Source of the DNA: CTSoil-043 sp963821235
GTDB lineage: Bacteria > Chloroflexota > Limnocylindria > Limnocylindrales > CSP1-4
DNA length: 64,000 nt
Reading direction: 5' to 3'
Assembly: GCA_963821235.1 (NCBI GenBank)
Contig: CAWGCS010000001.1
Coordinates: 1,798,001 to 1,862,000, forward strand
Positions 55,041 to 63,395 of the stretch are shown piece after piece; the first letter of the stretch is position 1, and the number at the start of each line of letters is the position of its first letter. The translations under genes were made by a program, and so were the position numbers. Below the pieces are notes generated by a model, which saw nothing but the letters and a program-made list of their open reading frames with translations, was not told where the DNA came from and did not search any database.

Positions 55041-55529
55041 TCAGGCGGGAGCGGGGCTGGACGAGAGCGGCAGCGCCGTCGTGCGCTTCACCTCGCGCAG
55101 CACGAGGCTCGTCTGGATGCGGGCGATCCCGGGGATGGGGGAGAGGCGCTCGATCGCGAAGCGCTCCAGGTCGCGGCGGTTGTGGAGCACCACCCGCAGC
55201 AGGTAGTCGTACTCACCCGTCACGTGGTGGCACTCCAGGACCTCCGGCATCGCGGCGACCGCCTCGCGGAAGCGCTCGACCTCGGCGCGGTGATGCGCCC
55301 TGAGCCCCACGCTGACGAAGCAGAGGAGGTCGTAGCCGGCCGCCTCGGCGTCGAGGATGGCGACGTAGCGGGCGATGACCCCGCCGCGCTCCAGCCGCCG
55401 GACGCGAGCGTGCGTCGCCGGCGGCGAGAGGCCGATCCGGCGGGCGAGGTCGGCGTTCGAGAGCCGTCCGTCGGCCTGCAGCTGGCGAAGGATCTCGAGG
55501 TCGAGCTCATCGAGATCGGTGTGTACCAT
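55041..55529 (-). CDS. Lrp/AsnC family transcriptional regulator
   Basis: A 162-aa regulator: N-terminal HTH (LSNADLARRIGLSPPATHAR) and C-terminal RAM ligand domain (VTGEYDYLLRVVLHNRRDLE). Lrp/AsnC proteins sense amino acids. Directly upstream of tpl, so it probably controls tpl and itself in response to an aromatic amino acid (inference from position). An inverted repeat lies 22 bases before its start. Confidence 0.9.
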   Translation of the reverse strand: MVHTDLDELDLEILRQLQADGRLSNADLARRIGLSPPATHARVRRLERGGVIARYVAILDAEAAGYDLLCFVSVGLRAHHRAEVERFREAVAAMPEVLECHHVTGEYDYLLRVVLHNRRDLERFAIERLSPIPGIARIQTSLVLREVKRTTALPLSSSPAPA

Positions 55530-55550
55530 CGCGTCTCCCGCTCAGCAAGG

Positions 55551-55576
55551 GTTCTTCGACGAGACGATACGAGAAC
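55551..55576. promoter_or_regulatory. Inverted repeat upstream of lrp, candidate operator
   Basis: GTTCTTCG at 55551-55558 and CGAGAAC at 55570-55576 form an imperfect inverted repeat. Half-site centres are about 19 bases apart, near two helical turns, as expected for a dimeric Lrp-type regulator. Confidence 0.35.
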
Positions 55577-55650
55577 GGAATGGTCGACGCAGGAGCGGGC
55601 TCCTCACCGAAGGATCTTCCGTAGCGGGTTCGGCACGACGAGCCCGAGGC

Positions 55651-56613
55651 TCAGACCGGCTCGACCACCTCCGCCGCCGCGGTGCGCCGCGATTCGCCGC
55701 CCCGGGCCCGCACGATGACAGCGACCGCCACGAGGATGATCGCCCCGGCCAGCAGCGTGCGCGGCTGCAGCGGCTCGGCGAGGACGAGCCAGCCAAGGAA
55801 GACGGCGATGACCGGATTGACGTAGGCGTAGGTGGCGACGAGCGAGATGGGGGCTACCCGGAGGAGCCAGACGTAGGCCGTGTAGCCGACCAGCGACCCG
55901 ACCAGGACCAGGTAGACGAGGGCGGCGAGCGAGGCCGGGGTGATCTCGGCGAGGCGCACCCGGGCGACGTCGCCGGTGACCAACGCCAGGACCCCCAGGA
56001 CGGCGCTCCCGGCCAGCATCTGCATGGCGGTGCCGACGAGGGGACGACGGGGCACGGCGGCGGTCCGGCTGTAGAGGGAGCCCGTCGCCCAGAAGACGGG
56101 CGACAGGAGGAGGACGACGACGCCGAACGGATCGAGGCTCCCCGTGCCGCCGGCCGGCCAGACGAGGACGGCGACGCCGACGAAGCCGAGGACGATCCCA
56201 CCGACGATCGTCCGGGTCAGGACGATCCCGAACGCGAAGCGGCCGATCAGAGCCACCCAGACCGGGAGGCTGGCAATGACCAGGGCGGCGATGCCCGAGG
56301 CGACGGTCTGCTCGCCCACCGACACGAGCCCATTGCCGCCGGCCAGGAGGAGGCCGCCGATGATCGCGGCATCCCGCCATTCGCGACGCCCCGGTCGGTC
56401 GGCGGCCGCGTCGCCGCTGCGGATCGTCGTGGCGAAGAGGAGGCCGCCCGCGATCAGGAACCGGACGGCGGCCAAGGTGAACGGCGGGATCGTCTGCACG
56501 CCGATCCGGATCGCCAGGTAGGTGGAGCCCCAGACGACGTAGAGGGCCCCGAGGGCGAGGGCGATGCGGATCGGCGAGGCGGGCCCGTCGGCTGGCACCT
56601 TCGGCGCGGACAT
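55651..56613 (-). CDS. EamA/DMT-family exporter
   Basis: A 320-aa drug/metabolite-transporter protein with about ten helices and the two EamA repeats: LYVVWGSTYLAIRIGVQTIP in the first and ALVYLVLVGSLVGYTAYVWL in the second. YedA-like; substrate unknown, amino acids or small metabolites being typical. GATCCT lies 6 bases before the ATG, again suggesting leaderless expression. Divergent from the methyltransferase. Confidence 0.88.
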   Translation of the reverse strand: MSAPKVPADGPASPIRIALALGALYVVWGSTYLAIRIGVQTIPPFTLAAVRFLIAGGLLFATTIRSGDAAADRPGRREWRDAAIIGGLLLAGGNGLVSVGEQTVASGIAALVIASLPVWVALIGRFAFGIVLTRTIVGGIVLGFVGVAVLVWPAGGTGSLDPFGVVVLLLSPVFWATGSLYSRTAAVPRRPLVGTAMQMLAGSAVLGVLALVTGDVARVRLAEITPASLAALVYLVLVGSLVGYTAYVWLLRVAPISLVATYAYVNPVIAVFLGWLVLAEPLQPRTLLAGAIILVAVAVIVRARGGESRRTAAAEVVEPV

Positions 56614-56699
56614 GGGCGGGAGGATCGCATCTGCGGGTCGTCGGCGCTGGCGCGTTCCGGACGTCCTGCCGCTGCCGGCCGTGCGACAATCCGGCGACG

Positions 56700-57713
56700 A
56701 TGACCCTCGACGACCGCTTCGACGACCTGGTCACGAGCCTGGGAGGCTTCTATCGCTCCTGGGTGATCCAGCTCGGCCTGGAGCTTGGGCTGTTCGGGGC
56801 CCTGCGGCGGGCCGGCCCCGGCGGCTTGACGCCGGGCGAGCTGGCCGCGCAGACCCGCACCGCGGCCGACCCGATCGCCGCCTGGTGCCGCGCTGCCTTC
56901 GCCAACGACATCGTGGACGACGACGGGGAGCGGGTCCGCCTCGACGAGGTGACCGCCGCGATCCTCCTCGACGTCGATCGCCCGGAGTACCTCGGCGGCC
57001 AGTTCGTCTACAGCGTGACGGCCAGCCTCGATTACGACGCGCTGATCGAGCACCTGCGGAGCGGACGAGTCGTGGTCGCGCGGCCGCCGCGCTACTACCG
57101 GGCCATCGAGCAGCTGACGCGCCAGGACATCGCCGTCTTCTTCGAGGAGGCCCTGGCGGCCATCCCCGACCTCGTCATCGAGCTCGCCCGCGGCTGCGAT
57201 GCGATCGACCTGCACTGCGGCGGCGGACGCTGGCTCGTCGCGGTCGCCCGGCGCTTCCCGGCGGCGCGCCTCACCGGTGTCGAGTCGGAGCCCGATTCGA
57301 CGGCCCGTGCGATCCGCCTGGTGCAGGAGGCGGGGCTCGAAGGCCGGATCCGCATCGAGGCCCGCGACGTGGCGACGATCACCCACCAGGCCGCCTTCGA
57401 CCTGGCCTACTTCCAGCACGCCCTCCACGAGCTCCCCGACCCGGTCGCCGCGCTCGCGGCGGCGTGGCGGGCGCTCCGCCCCGGCGGGCGTCTCCTGGTC
57501 CTGGGCTGGTGCCTGCCGTCGACGAGGGAGGAGCTGGCTACGCTCCACGGCCAGCTCACCACGGGGGTCGCCCTCGACGAGGCGATCCACGGCGGCCGCC
57601 TGCGGACCGTCGAGGAGCACGCCGCCCTCTTCTCGTCGGCGGGCCTCCCCGCGCCCGACGCGATCGCCCTCCCGTCCGACGCGACGCTGCTCGTGGCCCG
57701 GCGGCCGGCCTGA
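56700..57713 (+). CDS. SAM-dependent methyltransferase with N-terminal winged helix
   Basis: A 337-aa protein of the class-I O-methyltransferase type. Residues 20-95 form a winged-helix-like dimerisation domain (LGLFGALRRAGPGGLTPGEL); the Rossmann domain has AIDLHCGGGRWLVAVARRFP near residue 165 and HALHELPDPVAALAAAWRAL. The third glycine-rich loop is DLHCGGG rather than DVGGG. Substrate unknown. GACAAT 9 bases before the ATG suggests a very short leader. Confidence 0.78.
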   Translation: MTLDDRFDDLVTSLGGFYRSWVIQLGLELGLFGALRRAGPGGLTPGELAAQTRTAADPIAAWCRAAFANDIVDDDGERVRLDEVTAAILLDVDRPEYLGGQFVYSVTASLDYDALIEHLRSGRVVVARPPRYYRAIEQLTRQDIAVFFEEALAAIPDLVIELARGCDAIDLHCGGGRWLVAVARRFPAARLTGVESEPDSTARAIRLVQEAGLEGRIRIEARDVATITHQAAFDLAYFQHALHELPDPVAALAAAWRALRPGGRLLVLGWCLPSTREELATLHGQLTTGVALDEAIHGGRLRTVEEHAALFSSAGLPAPDAIALPSDATLLVARRPA

Positions 57714-57720
57714 CGGGTCG

Positions 57721-58113
57721 CTAGGGCTGCACCACCACCGTCCCGGTCATCGAGGGGTGGATCCCGCAGGCGTAGGCGAATGTCCCCGGCGTGTCGAACG
57801 TCCGGGAGTACGAGGCGCCGGTGGCGAGCGAGTCGCTGCCGGCCGTGCCGTCGTTCCAGGCGACGGAGTGGTTCGTCGAGTCCGCGTTCGTCCAGGTGAC
57901 GGTCGCGCCCGCACTGACGGTGAGGGTCGCCGGGTGGAAGGCGAAGCCGGCGATCGACACCGCGTCGCCGGCACCGGCCGGGGACGCGGTGTCGGGTGGG
58001 GTGGAGGCGGCGGGCGGCCCGCTCGTCGCGGCGGGGCTGGCGGTGGCACCTCCGCCGCAGGCGGACAGGACGAGGGCGGCGACGAGGCCGAGGGCAGGCA
58101 GGTGACGACGCAT
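57721..58113 (-). CDS. Cupredoxin (plastocyanin/azurin-like) lipoprotein
   Basis: A 130-aa exported copper protein. Lipobox LSAC (Cys19), an Ala/Ser/Pro linker, then a single cupredoxin domain (about 55-130). Type-1 copper ligands are visible: His in TNHSVAW, then Cys, His and Met in YACGIHPSM. It probably carries electrons at the outer face of the membrane. ATG at 58113 follows GGAGGAG. Convergent with the methyltransferase, 7 bases apart. Confidence 0.88.
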   Translation of the reverse strand: MRRHLPALGLVAALVLSACGGGATASPAATSGPPAASTPPDTASPAGAGDAVSIAGFAFHPATLTVSAGATVTWTNADSTNHSVAWNDGTAGSDSLATGASYSRTFDTPGTFAYACGIHPSMTGTVVVQP

Positions 58114-58196
58114 GGGTCTCCTCCGATCGGGGGTCCGGTGATCATCGATACGCCGGGAGGCGACGGACCGGTTTCGCACCGCGCGTCGCGCCCCTG

Positions 58197-59273
58197 ATGG
58201 GTGGACTCCTTCTCTCCTGGCGCACGGCCGAGCCGGCCCGGGTCCGACGTCTCCTCCGCTCGGTCGGGTTCCGGGCCGGGCGGGGCGGCCGTCTCGAGGT
58301 GATGGGCCTCGCCGTTCGGGTCGTCGGAGGCGCGCCGGACGATCGCCTCGACGCGCTGGACGGGCTCACCCGGCCCGGAGGCGGCGCGCCGCAGGCGCCG
58401 GCGGCGCCGTCCACGGCCCGGCTCGTGGCGGTGGGGGTGGCGACCGTCGACCTGGAGCGGGCCGCCGGCGCCAACGGCGGCCCGACGCGGCCGCTGCCGG
58501 CCGACGACCTCCTCGGGGCGCGCGTCCTCGAGACGTCGGATCGCGTCCTCGTCCTGCTGGAGCCGGCGACCGAAGGGCGCCTGGCGGCCACCCTCGCCCG
58601 CCGTGGCGAGGGGCCGGCCGCGATCTACGTCGCCGTGGCCGGCCCCCGGCTCGCCGAGGTCGCGGCCGCCCTCCGCGCGTCGGGCGAGCGGCCCCGCGAG
58701 GTGTCCGGCCCCTTCGGCAGGCAGATCCTCGCCGCGGCGGGGCCGCCATCGGGGCCGCACCTCCTCATCGTCGCTGCCGGCGCGGCCGGTCCGCTGCCCG
58801 CCGGCGCCCCGTGGGCTACCATCCGACCCATGATCGAGACGGACGCCGCACTCACCTTCCGCGACGCGGAGCCGGCCGACGCGGACTGGATCGCCGGGCT
58901 GCTCTCGGACGAGGGGTATCCGGCCGGCGGCAGCGACGTCGTGCGGCGCCTGGAGCGGTTCGCCGAGATCGGGTCGCTGGTCCGGATCGCCGAGCGCGGG
59001 GGCGAGCGCCTGGGCTTCGTGGCCGTCCACCTCGTGCCCCGCTTCGAGCATGACGATCGGCTGGCCCGCGTCATCGCCCTCGTCGTCGACCAGGCGGTCC
59101 GCTCGCGGGGCATCGGACACGCGCTGCTCGACGAGGTCGATCGCGTCGCGGCCGAGGCCGGGGCCGCCTTCGTCGAGGTGACGGCCGGCCACCATCGGCA
59201 GGACGCCCGCCGCCTCTTCGAGGCCGCCGGCTTCGACGCGTCGCTGACGACCTACCTGCGGAAGCGTCGCTGA
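58197..59273 (+). CDS. VOC-like domain fused to GNAT acetyltransferase
   Basis: A 358-aa two-domain protein. Residues 1-200 look like a VOC-type fold (LLLSWRTAEPARVRRLLRSV; VATVDLERAA), and 207-358 are a GNAT N-acetyltransferase with acetyl-CoA motif VRSRGIGHALLDEVD and a C-terminal AGFDASLTTYLRK. No stop lies between them, but an internal ATG at 58830 could start the GNAT half alone. Substrates unknown. The stop overlaps the next frame at 59270-59273. Confidence 0.72.
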   Translation: MGGLLLSWRTAEPARVRRLLRSVGFRAGRGGRLEVMGLAVRVVGGAPDDRLDALDGLTRPGGGAPQAPAAPSTARLVAVGVATVDLERAAGANGGPTRPLPADDLLGARVLETSDRVLVLLEPATEGRLAATLARRGEGPAAIYVAVAGPRLAEVAAALRASGERPREVSGPFGRQILAAAGPPSGPHLLIVAAGAAGPLPAGAPWATIRPMIETDAALTFRDAEPADADWIAGLLSDEGYPAGGSDVVRRLERFAEIGSLVRIAERGGERLGFVAVHLVPRFEHDDRLARVIALVVDQAVRSRGIGHALLDEVDRVAAEAGAAFVEVTAGHHRQDARRLFEAAGFDASLTTYLRKRR

Positions 59274-60550
59274 GCGACTCCGCCTTCCCCCGACTCCGCC
59301 TGCGGGATCCGTCCGAGGCGCTCCTCGCGCTCCCGTGGCAGCGGCCGCTCGCCGAATGGCGGGCCGACCAGGTCGTCCTTCGGGACCTGCCCGTCGGCCC
59401 CTCCCGGCACCTCGTCCGGTTCGTGGTCATGGGCGGCACGCTCTATGCGCTCAAGGAGGAGCCGCTGGAGGTCGCACGCCACGAGTACGGGGCGCTGCTC
59501 CACATGGAGCACGCCGGCCTGCCGGCCGTCCGGCCGATCGGCATCGCCGAGCACCTCGACCTCGACAGCGGCGTCCTGGTGACGGAGTACCTCCGCCACT
59601 CCCTCCAGTACCGGCGTCTCCTCATGCGCGTGCCCCTGGCGCCGGGCGGGTATCGCGACCGCCTCCTCGACGCGATGGCGGGCCTCCTCGTCGACCTCCA
59701 CCGGGCGGGGGTCTATTGGGGCGACTGCTCACTCGCCAACACGCTCTTCCGGCGCGACGGCGACACGTTCGCCGCGTACCTCGTCGACGCCGAGACGAGC
59801 GAGGTCCACGCGGAGCTGTCGGACGGACAGCGGGCCTATGACCTCGACGTGCTCGTGGAGAACGTCGCCTTCGGCCTGGCCGACCTCGCGGCGTTCCAAG
59901 GACATCCCGAGACGATGGACGAGCAGATCGATGCTGCGGAGGCGGTTCGCGGGCGGTACACGCTCCTCTGGCGGGAGCTCTTCCGCCAGGTCGAGATCCA
60001 GCCGGGCGACCGCTTCGCCATCCAGGCCCACATCCGGCGCCTCAACGAGCTGGGCTTCGCGGTCGGCGAGATCGAGCTGGAGCCGCGGGCCGATGGGCGG
60101 GTCCGGCTGCGGGCCGCGGTGACCCGCCGCGACTTCCACGCCCGCGAGCTGGAGCGGCGGACCGGCCTCGTCGCCCTGGAGGGCCAGGCCCGCATCCTCC
60201 TCAACGACCTCCGCGAGTACCGGGCATGGCTGGAGTACTACGAGGGACGCCGGGTGCTCTCGGCGGAGGCCGCCCATCGCTGGCTCGGCGAGGTCCTGGG
60301 CCCGGCCCTGGAGCGCCTCGCCCCGGCGATCGGCCCGACCCGCGATCCGCTCCAGGCCTACTGCGACCTGCTCGAGCACAAGTGGCTGCTCTCGGAGGTG
60401 CGACGCCGAGACGTGGGCCTGGAGGCGGCCTTCACGTCCTACCTGGCCGCGGGGGCTCCGGCACCCGAGGCCCACGGCGCGGGCGAGCTGCTCGACCTGG
60501 ACCCGGAGCCCGAGATCGAGGTCCCCCCGACCCCCGTCGCCCCCGACTGA
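59270..60550 (+). CDS. DUF4032 kinase-like protein
   Basis: About 426 aa if started at CTG 59270, which overlaps the previous stop as CTGA. The first ATG/GTG in frame is at 59423, but the 50 codons before it are clearly coding (LLALPWQRPLAEWRADQVVL), matching the start of DUF4032 proteins. The N-terminal half resembles a lipopolysaccharide-kinase-type fold with a catalytic-loop-like VYWGDCSLANTLF near residue 150 and a metal-binding-like LVDAETSEVH; the C-terminal DUF4032 domain follows. Substrate unknown. The start is the least certain point. Confidence 0.75.
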   Translation: MSDSAFPRLRLRDPSEALLALPWQRPLAEWRADQVVLRDLPVGPSRHLVRFVVMGGTLYALKEEPLEVARHEYGALLHMEHAGLPAVRPIGIAEHLDLDSGVLVTEYLRHSLQYRRLLMRVPLAPGGYRDRLLDAMAGLLVDLHRAGVYWGDCSLANTLFRRDGDTFAAYLVDAETSEVHAELSDGQRAYDLDVLVENVAFGLADLAAFQGHPETMDEQIDAAEAVRGRYTLLWRELFRQVEIQPGDRFAIQAHIRRLNELGFAVGEIELEPRADGRVRLRAAVTRRDFHARELERRTGLVALEGQARILLNDLREYRAWLEYYEGRRVLSAEAAHRWLGEVLGPALERLAPAIGPTRDPLQAYCDLLEHKWLLSEVRRRDVGLEAAFTSYLAAGAPAPEAHGAGELLDLDPEPEIEVPPTPVAPD

Positions 60551-60644
60551 CGGGGTGGCGCCGCGCCGGGACTCACCTCGGGCTGCCCGGGACCCGCGTC
60601 CGGCTGCTAGGATCGCCCGACGTCCGATCCTCAGAGGTGACCCG

Positions 60645-61583
60645 ATGGCGGCCCCCACCGCATCCGACCTCGTCGTCCACGTCGCCGACCTGCGCAAGCG
60701 CTACGGCGACATCGAAGCGGTGGCGGGGATCAGCTTCGAAGTCCGCCGCGGCGAGGTCTTCGGGCTCCTCGGCCCGAACGGGGCGGGCAAGTCGACCACG
60801 ATCGAGATCCTCGAGGGACTGCGCACCCAGGACGGCGGCGAGGCGACGGTGCTCGGGCTCGACGTGCGCCGCGATTCTGGGCCCCTCAAGGCCCGCATCG
60901 GCGTCCAGCTCCAGTCCGCGGCCCTCTACCCGCGCCTCACCGTGACGGAGCTGCTCGACCTCTTCGCCAGCTTCTACCCGCGCCACGTCCCGACGGCCGA
61001 CCTGGTCCGCGAGCTCGACCTCGAGGAACGCCGCCACGCCCAGTCGCGCCAGCTCTCCGGCGGCCAGCGGCAACGGCTTTCGGTCGCCCTCGCCCTCGTC
61101 AACGACCCGGAGCTGGTCTTCCTCGACGAGCCGACGACGGGGATGGACCCGGCGGCCCGGCGCAGCCTGTGGGACCTTATCCGTGGCCTCCGCGACCGCG
61201 GCCGGACGGTCGTCCTCACCACGCACTACATGGAGGAGGCGGAGGTCCTCTGCGATCGGCTGGCAATCCTGGACCACGGCAAGATCCTCGAGATGGGGAC
61301 CGTCGCCGAGCTGGTGAGCCGGCGCTTCCACGAGCGCGCCGTGCGCTTCGAGCACCTTGATGGTGTCGACGACGACACGCTGAGCCGCCTGCCGGGCGTC
61401 CGGCGGGTCGTCCACGAGGAGGACATGGCGACCTTCCTCTACACCTCGGACGTGGCCGCCACGATCGGGGCCCTCCTGGCCCTCGCCGAGGAGCGCGGCG
61501 TGGAGCCAAGCGGGCTCGGCATCCGCAGCCCCTCGCTCGAGGACGTCTTCCTCGCCCTGACCGGCCGCGCGATTCGCGACTGA
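60645..61583 (+). CDS. ABC-2 exporter ATP-binding protein
   Basis: A 312-aa ATPase: Walker A GPNGAGKS, signature LSGGQRQRL, Walker B LVFLDEPTTGMDP and H-loop TTHYMEE. The C-terminal domain of about 90 residues is typical of drug or antibiotic ABC-2 exporters. The ATG follows GAGGTG; TAGGAT at 60608-60613 is a likely -10. It pairs with the permease 23 bases downstream. Confidence 0.92.
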   Translation: MAAPTASDLVVHVADLRKRYGDIEAVAGISFEVRRGEVFGLLGPNGAGKSTTIEILEGLRTQDGGEATVLGLDVRRDSGPLKARIGVQLQSAALYPRLTVTELLDLFASFYPRHVPTADLVRELDLEERRHAQSRQLSGGQRQRLSVALALVNDPELVFLDEPTTGMDPAARRSLWDLIRGLRDRGRTVVLTTHYMEEAEVLCDRLAILDHGKILEMGTVAELVSRRFHERAVRFEHLDGVDDDTLSRLPGVRRVVHEEDMATFLYTSDVAATIGALLALAEERGVEPSGLGIRSPSLEDVFLALTGRAIRD

Positions 61584-61606
61584 CGAGCCGGAGGACCCCA
61601 GCAGCG

Positions 61607-62695
61607 ATGCGCACCTTCGTCCGCCTCACCAGCGCGAACCTCAAGAGCTTCGTCCGCGACCGGGCCGGCCTCTTCTGGACGATCGCCTTCCCGGTGACCT
61701 TCATGCTGCTCTTCGGGGCGATCTTCTCCGGCGGCGACACGAGGTACAAGGTCGGCTGGGTGGACCTGGACCACTCACCGGCCTCGGAGGCGCTTGCCGC
61801 AGACAGCTCGATCGGGGCGGTCCTCGACCTCGCCACGCATGACACCGAGGAGGCGGCCGTCGCCGCCATGAAGGACGGCAGCGTGCGGGCGGTGATCGTC
61901 ATCCCCGCCGGCTTCGGTGCCGCGGTCAGCGGGAGCGGCGGCGGCACCCTGCCGGTCCGGCTCTACACCGACCCGTCGAACGCCCAGACCTCGGCGACGA
62001 TCACCGGGATCGTCGCCAACCTCATCGGCGCCTTCAACCAGGCTGCCAGCGGCCGCCCGCCGATCCTCTCCCTGCAGCCCGCGTCGGTCCAGCGCGAGTC
62101 GATCACGGCGATCTCCTACTTCGTCCCGAGCATCCTGGCCATGGCCCTCATGCAGCTCGGCCTCTTCGCCGCCATCCCGATCGTGGAGCAGCGCCAGAAC
62201 CTGATCCTGAAGCGGATCTCCGCGACCCCGATCCGGCGGCGGACGTTCATCGCCAGCAACGTCGCGACGCGGCTCCTGATCGCCCTCCTGCAGGCTGTCG
62301 TCATCCTCGTCCTGGCCCAGGTCGTCTTCGGGGTCACGATGCTCGGCAGCCCGATCGTCTTCGTCGGCTTCGTCGTCCTGGGCGCCCTGGCCTTCATCGC
62401 CCTCGGCTACGTGGTGGCCTCGTTCGCGACCACCGAGGACTCCGCGGGCCAGCTGGTGAGCATCCTCCAGTTCCCCCTGATGTTCCTCTCGGGCATCTTC
62501 TTCTCGCTCGAGGCGATGCCCGGCTTCCTGCGGGGCGTGGCCGCGTTCATGCCGCTGACCTACCTGGGCGACGCGCTTCGCCAGGTGATGGTCGGCGGCT
62601 CACCGTTCGCGCCCCTGCCCGTCGACGCGCTCGTCCTCGGCGGGTGGCTGCTGGCCTCGTTCCTGGCCTCGGCGCGCTTCTTCCGCTGGCAGTAG
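61607..62695 (+). CDS. ABC-2 exporter permease
   Basis: A 362-aa permease of the YhgE/Pip-like ABC-2 type: one helix near residue 22, a large extracytoplasmic loop (about 45-165), then five helices from residue 168. Cytoplasmic motif NLILKRISATPIRRR is typical. With its ATPase it would export a hydrophobic compound or drug; substrate unknown. Confidence 0.9.
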   Translation: MRTFVRLTSANLKSFVRDRAGLFWTIAFPVTFMLLFGAIFSGGDTRYKVGWVDLDHSPASEALAADSSIGAVLDLATHDTEEAAVAAMKDGSVRAVIVIPAGFGAAVSGSGGGTLPVRLYTDPSNAQTSATITGIVANLIGAFNQAASGRPPILSLQPASVQRESITAISYFVPSILAMALMQLGLFAAIPIVEQRQNLILKRISATPIRRRTFIASNVATRLLIALLQAVVILVLAQVVFGVTMLGSPIVFVGFVVLGALAFIALGYVVASFATTEDSAGQLVSILQFPLMFLSGIFFSLEAMPGFLRGVAAFMPLTYLGDALRQVMVGGSPFAPLPVDALVLGGWLLASFLASARFFRWQ

Positions 62696-62703
62696 CCGGT
62701 GAG

Positions 62704-63277
62704 CTACCAGCGCTCCTCGTGCGCGATCTCGGCCAGGACCTTGCGGCCGCCGGCGCGCTTGGGGGCCGTGAGGACGGACTCGTCGGCGGGGTAGCCGAAC
62801 GACAGGACGTACTCGCAGTGCCAGTCCGCCGGGTAGCCCAGCAGCTCGCGGGCGCGGTCGTGCTCGTACACCGTGGCCGGCGCGCTGCCGACGCCGAGCT
62901 CCCAGGCCGCGAGGACCATGCTCTGGGCGGCCCGGCCGAGATCCCACGTCACCGAGAGCGGGGCGTCCTGGGTGCGCGGATCGGGCGTCACCAGGGCGAT
63001 CGCGACGGCCGCGCCGGCGAGGTGCCCGGCCCAGGGGCCCAGCGCTGCCAGCTCGCCGAGGTGCTCGCGGTCGCGGCAGACGATGAAGGCCCAGCGCTGG
63101 AGGTTCTTGGAGCTGCCGGTCCTGCGGCCGGCGTCGAGGATCCGCTCGACGACCCACGGCTCCAGCGCCCGGCTGGAGAAGCGCCGGACGACGCGCAGCG
63201 AATTCGATCGCCTCCCACGTGCCGAGCGCCGGCTGCAGCGGGATGTCGACCGGCCCACGGTCGTCGGGTCCGCCCAT
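62704..63277 (-). CDS. Nitroreductase-family protein (one frameshift)
   Basis: FMN-dependent nitroreductase-like protein, about 190 aa after correction. FMN-binding Arg pattern VVRRFSSRALE, then TGSSKNLQRWAFIVCRD and LGRAAQSMVLAAWELGVGSA. The N-terminus (MGGPDDRGPVDIPLQPALGT) is in a different frame; one extra base at 63201-63202 (GAATTCG, expected GAATCG) accounts for it and restores AIESLRVVRR. The ATG at 63277 follows GAGGTGAG. Convergent with the ABC permease. Confidence 0.78.
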
Positions 63278-63383
63278 GGCACTCACCTCAGAGCTGATGA
63301 TGGCGCCGCGCCGACCGCGACGAGGGGGACCTTCCGGAGGCGGCGCCGGAGCCCTCGGGCGGGCATGGCCGAAGCGTAGCGCC

Positions 63384-63389
63384 TAGGAT
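63384..63389 (+). promoter_or_regulatory. -10 box placed for a leaderless J-domain gene
   Basis: TAGGAT ends 6 bases before the ATG at 63396; the spacer GGGAGG is too close to act as a ribosome site. Confidence 0.45.
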
Positions 63390-63395
63390 GGGAGG

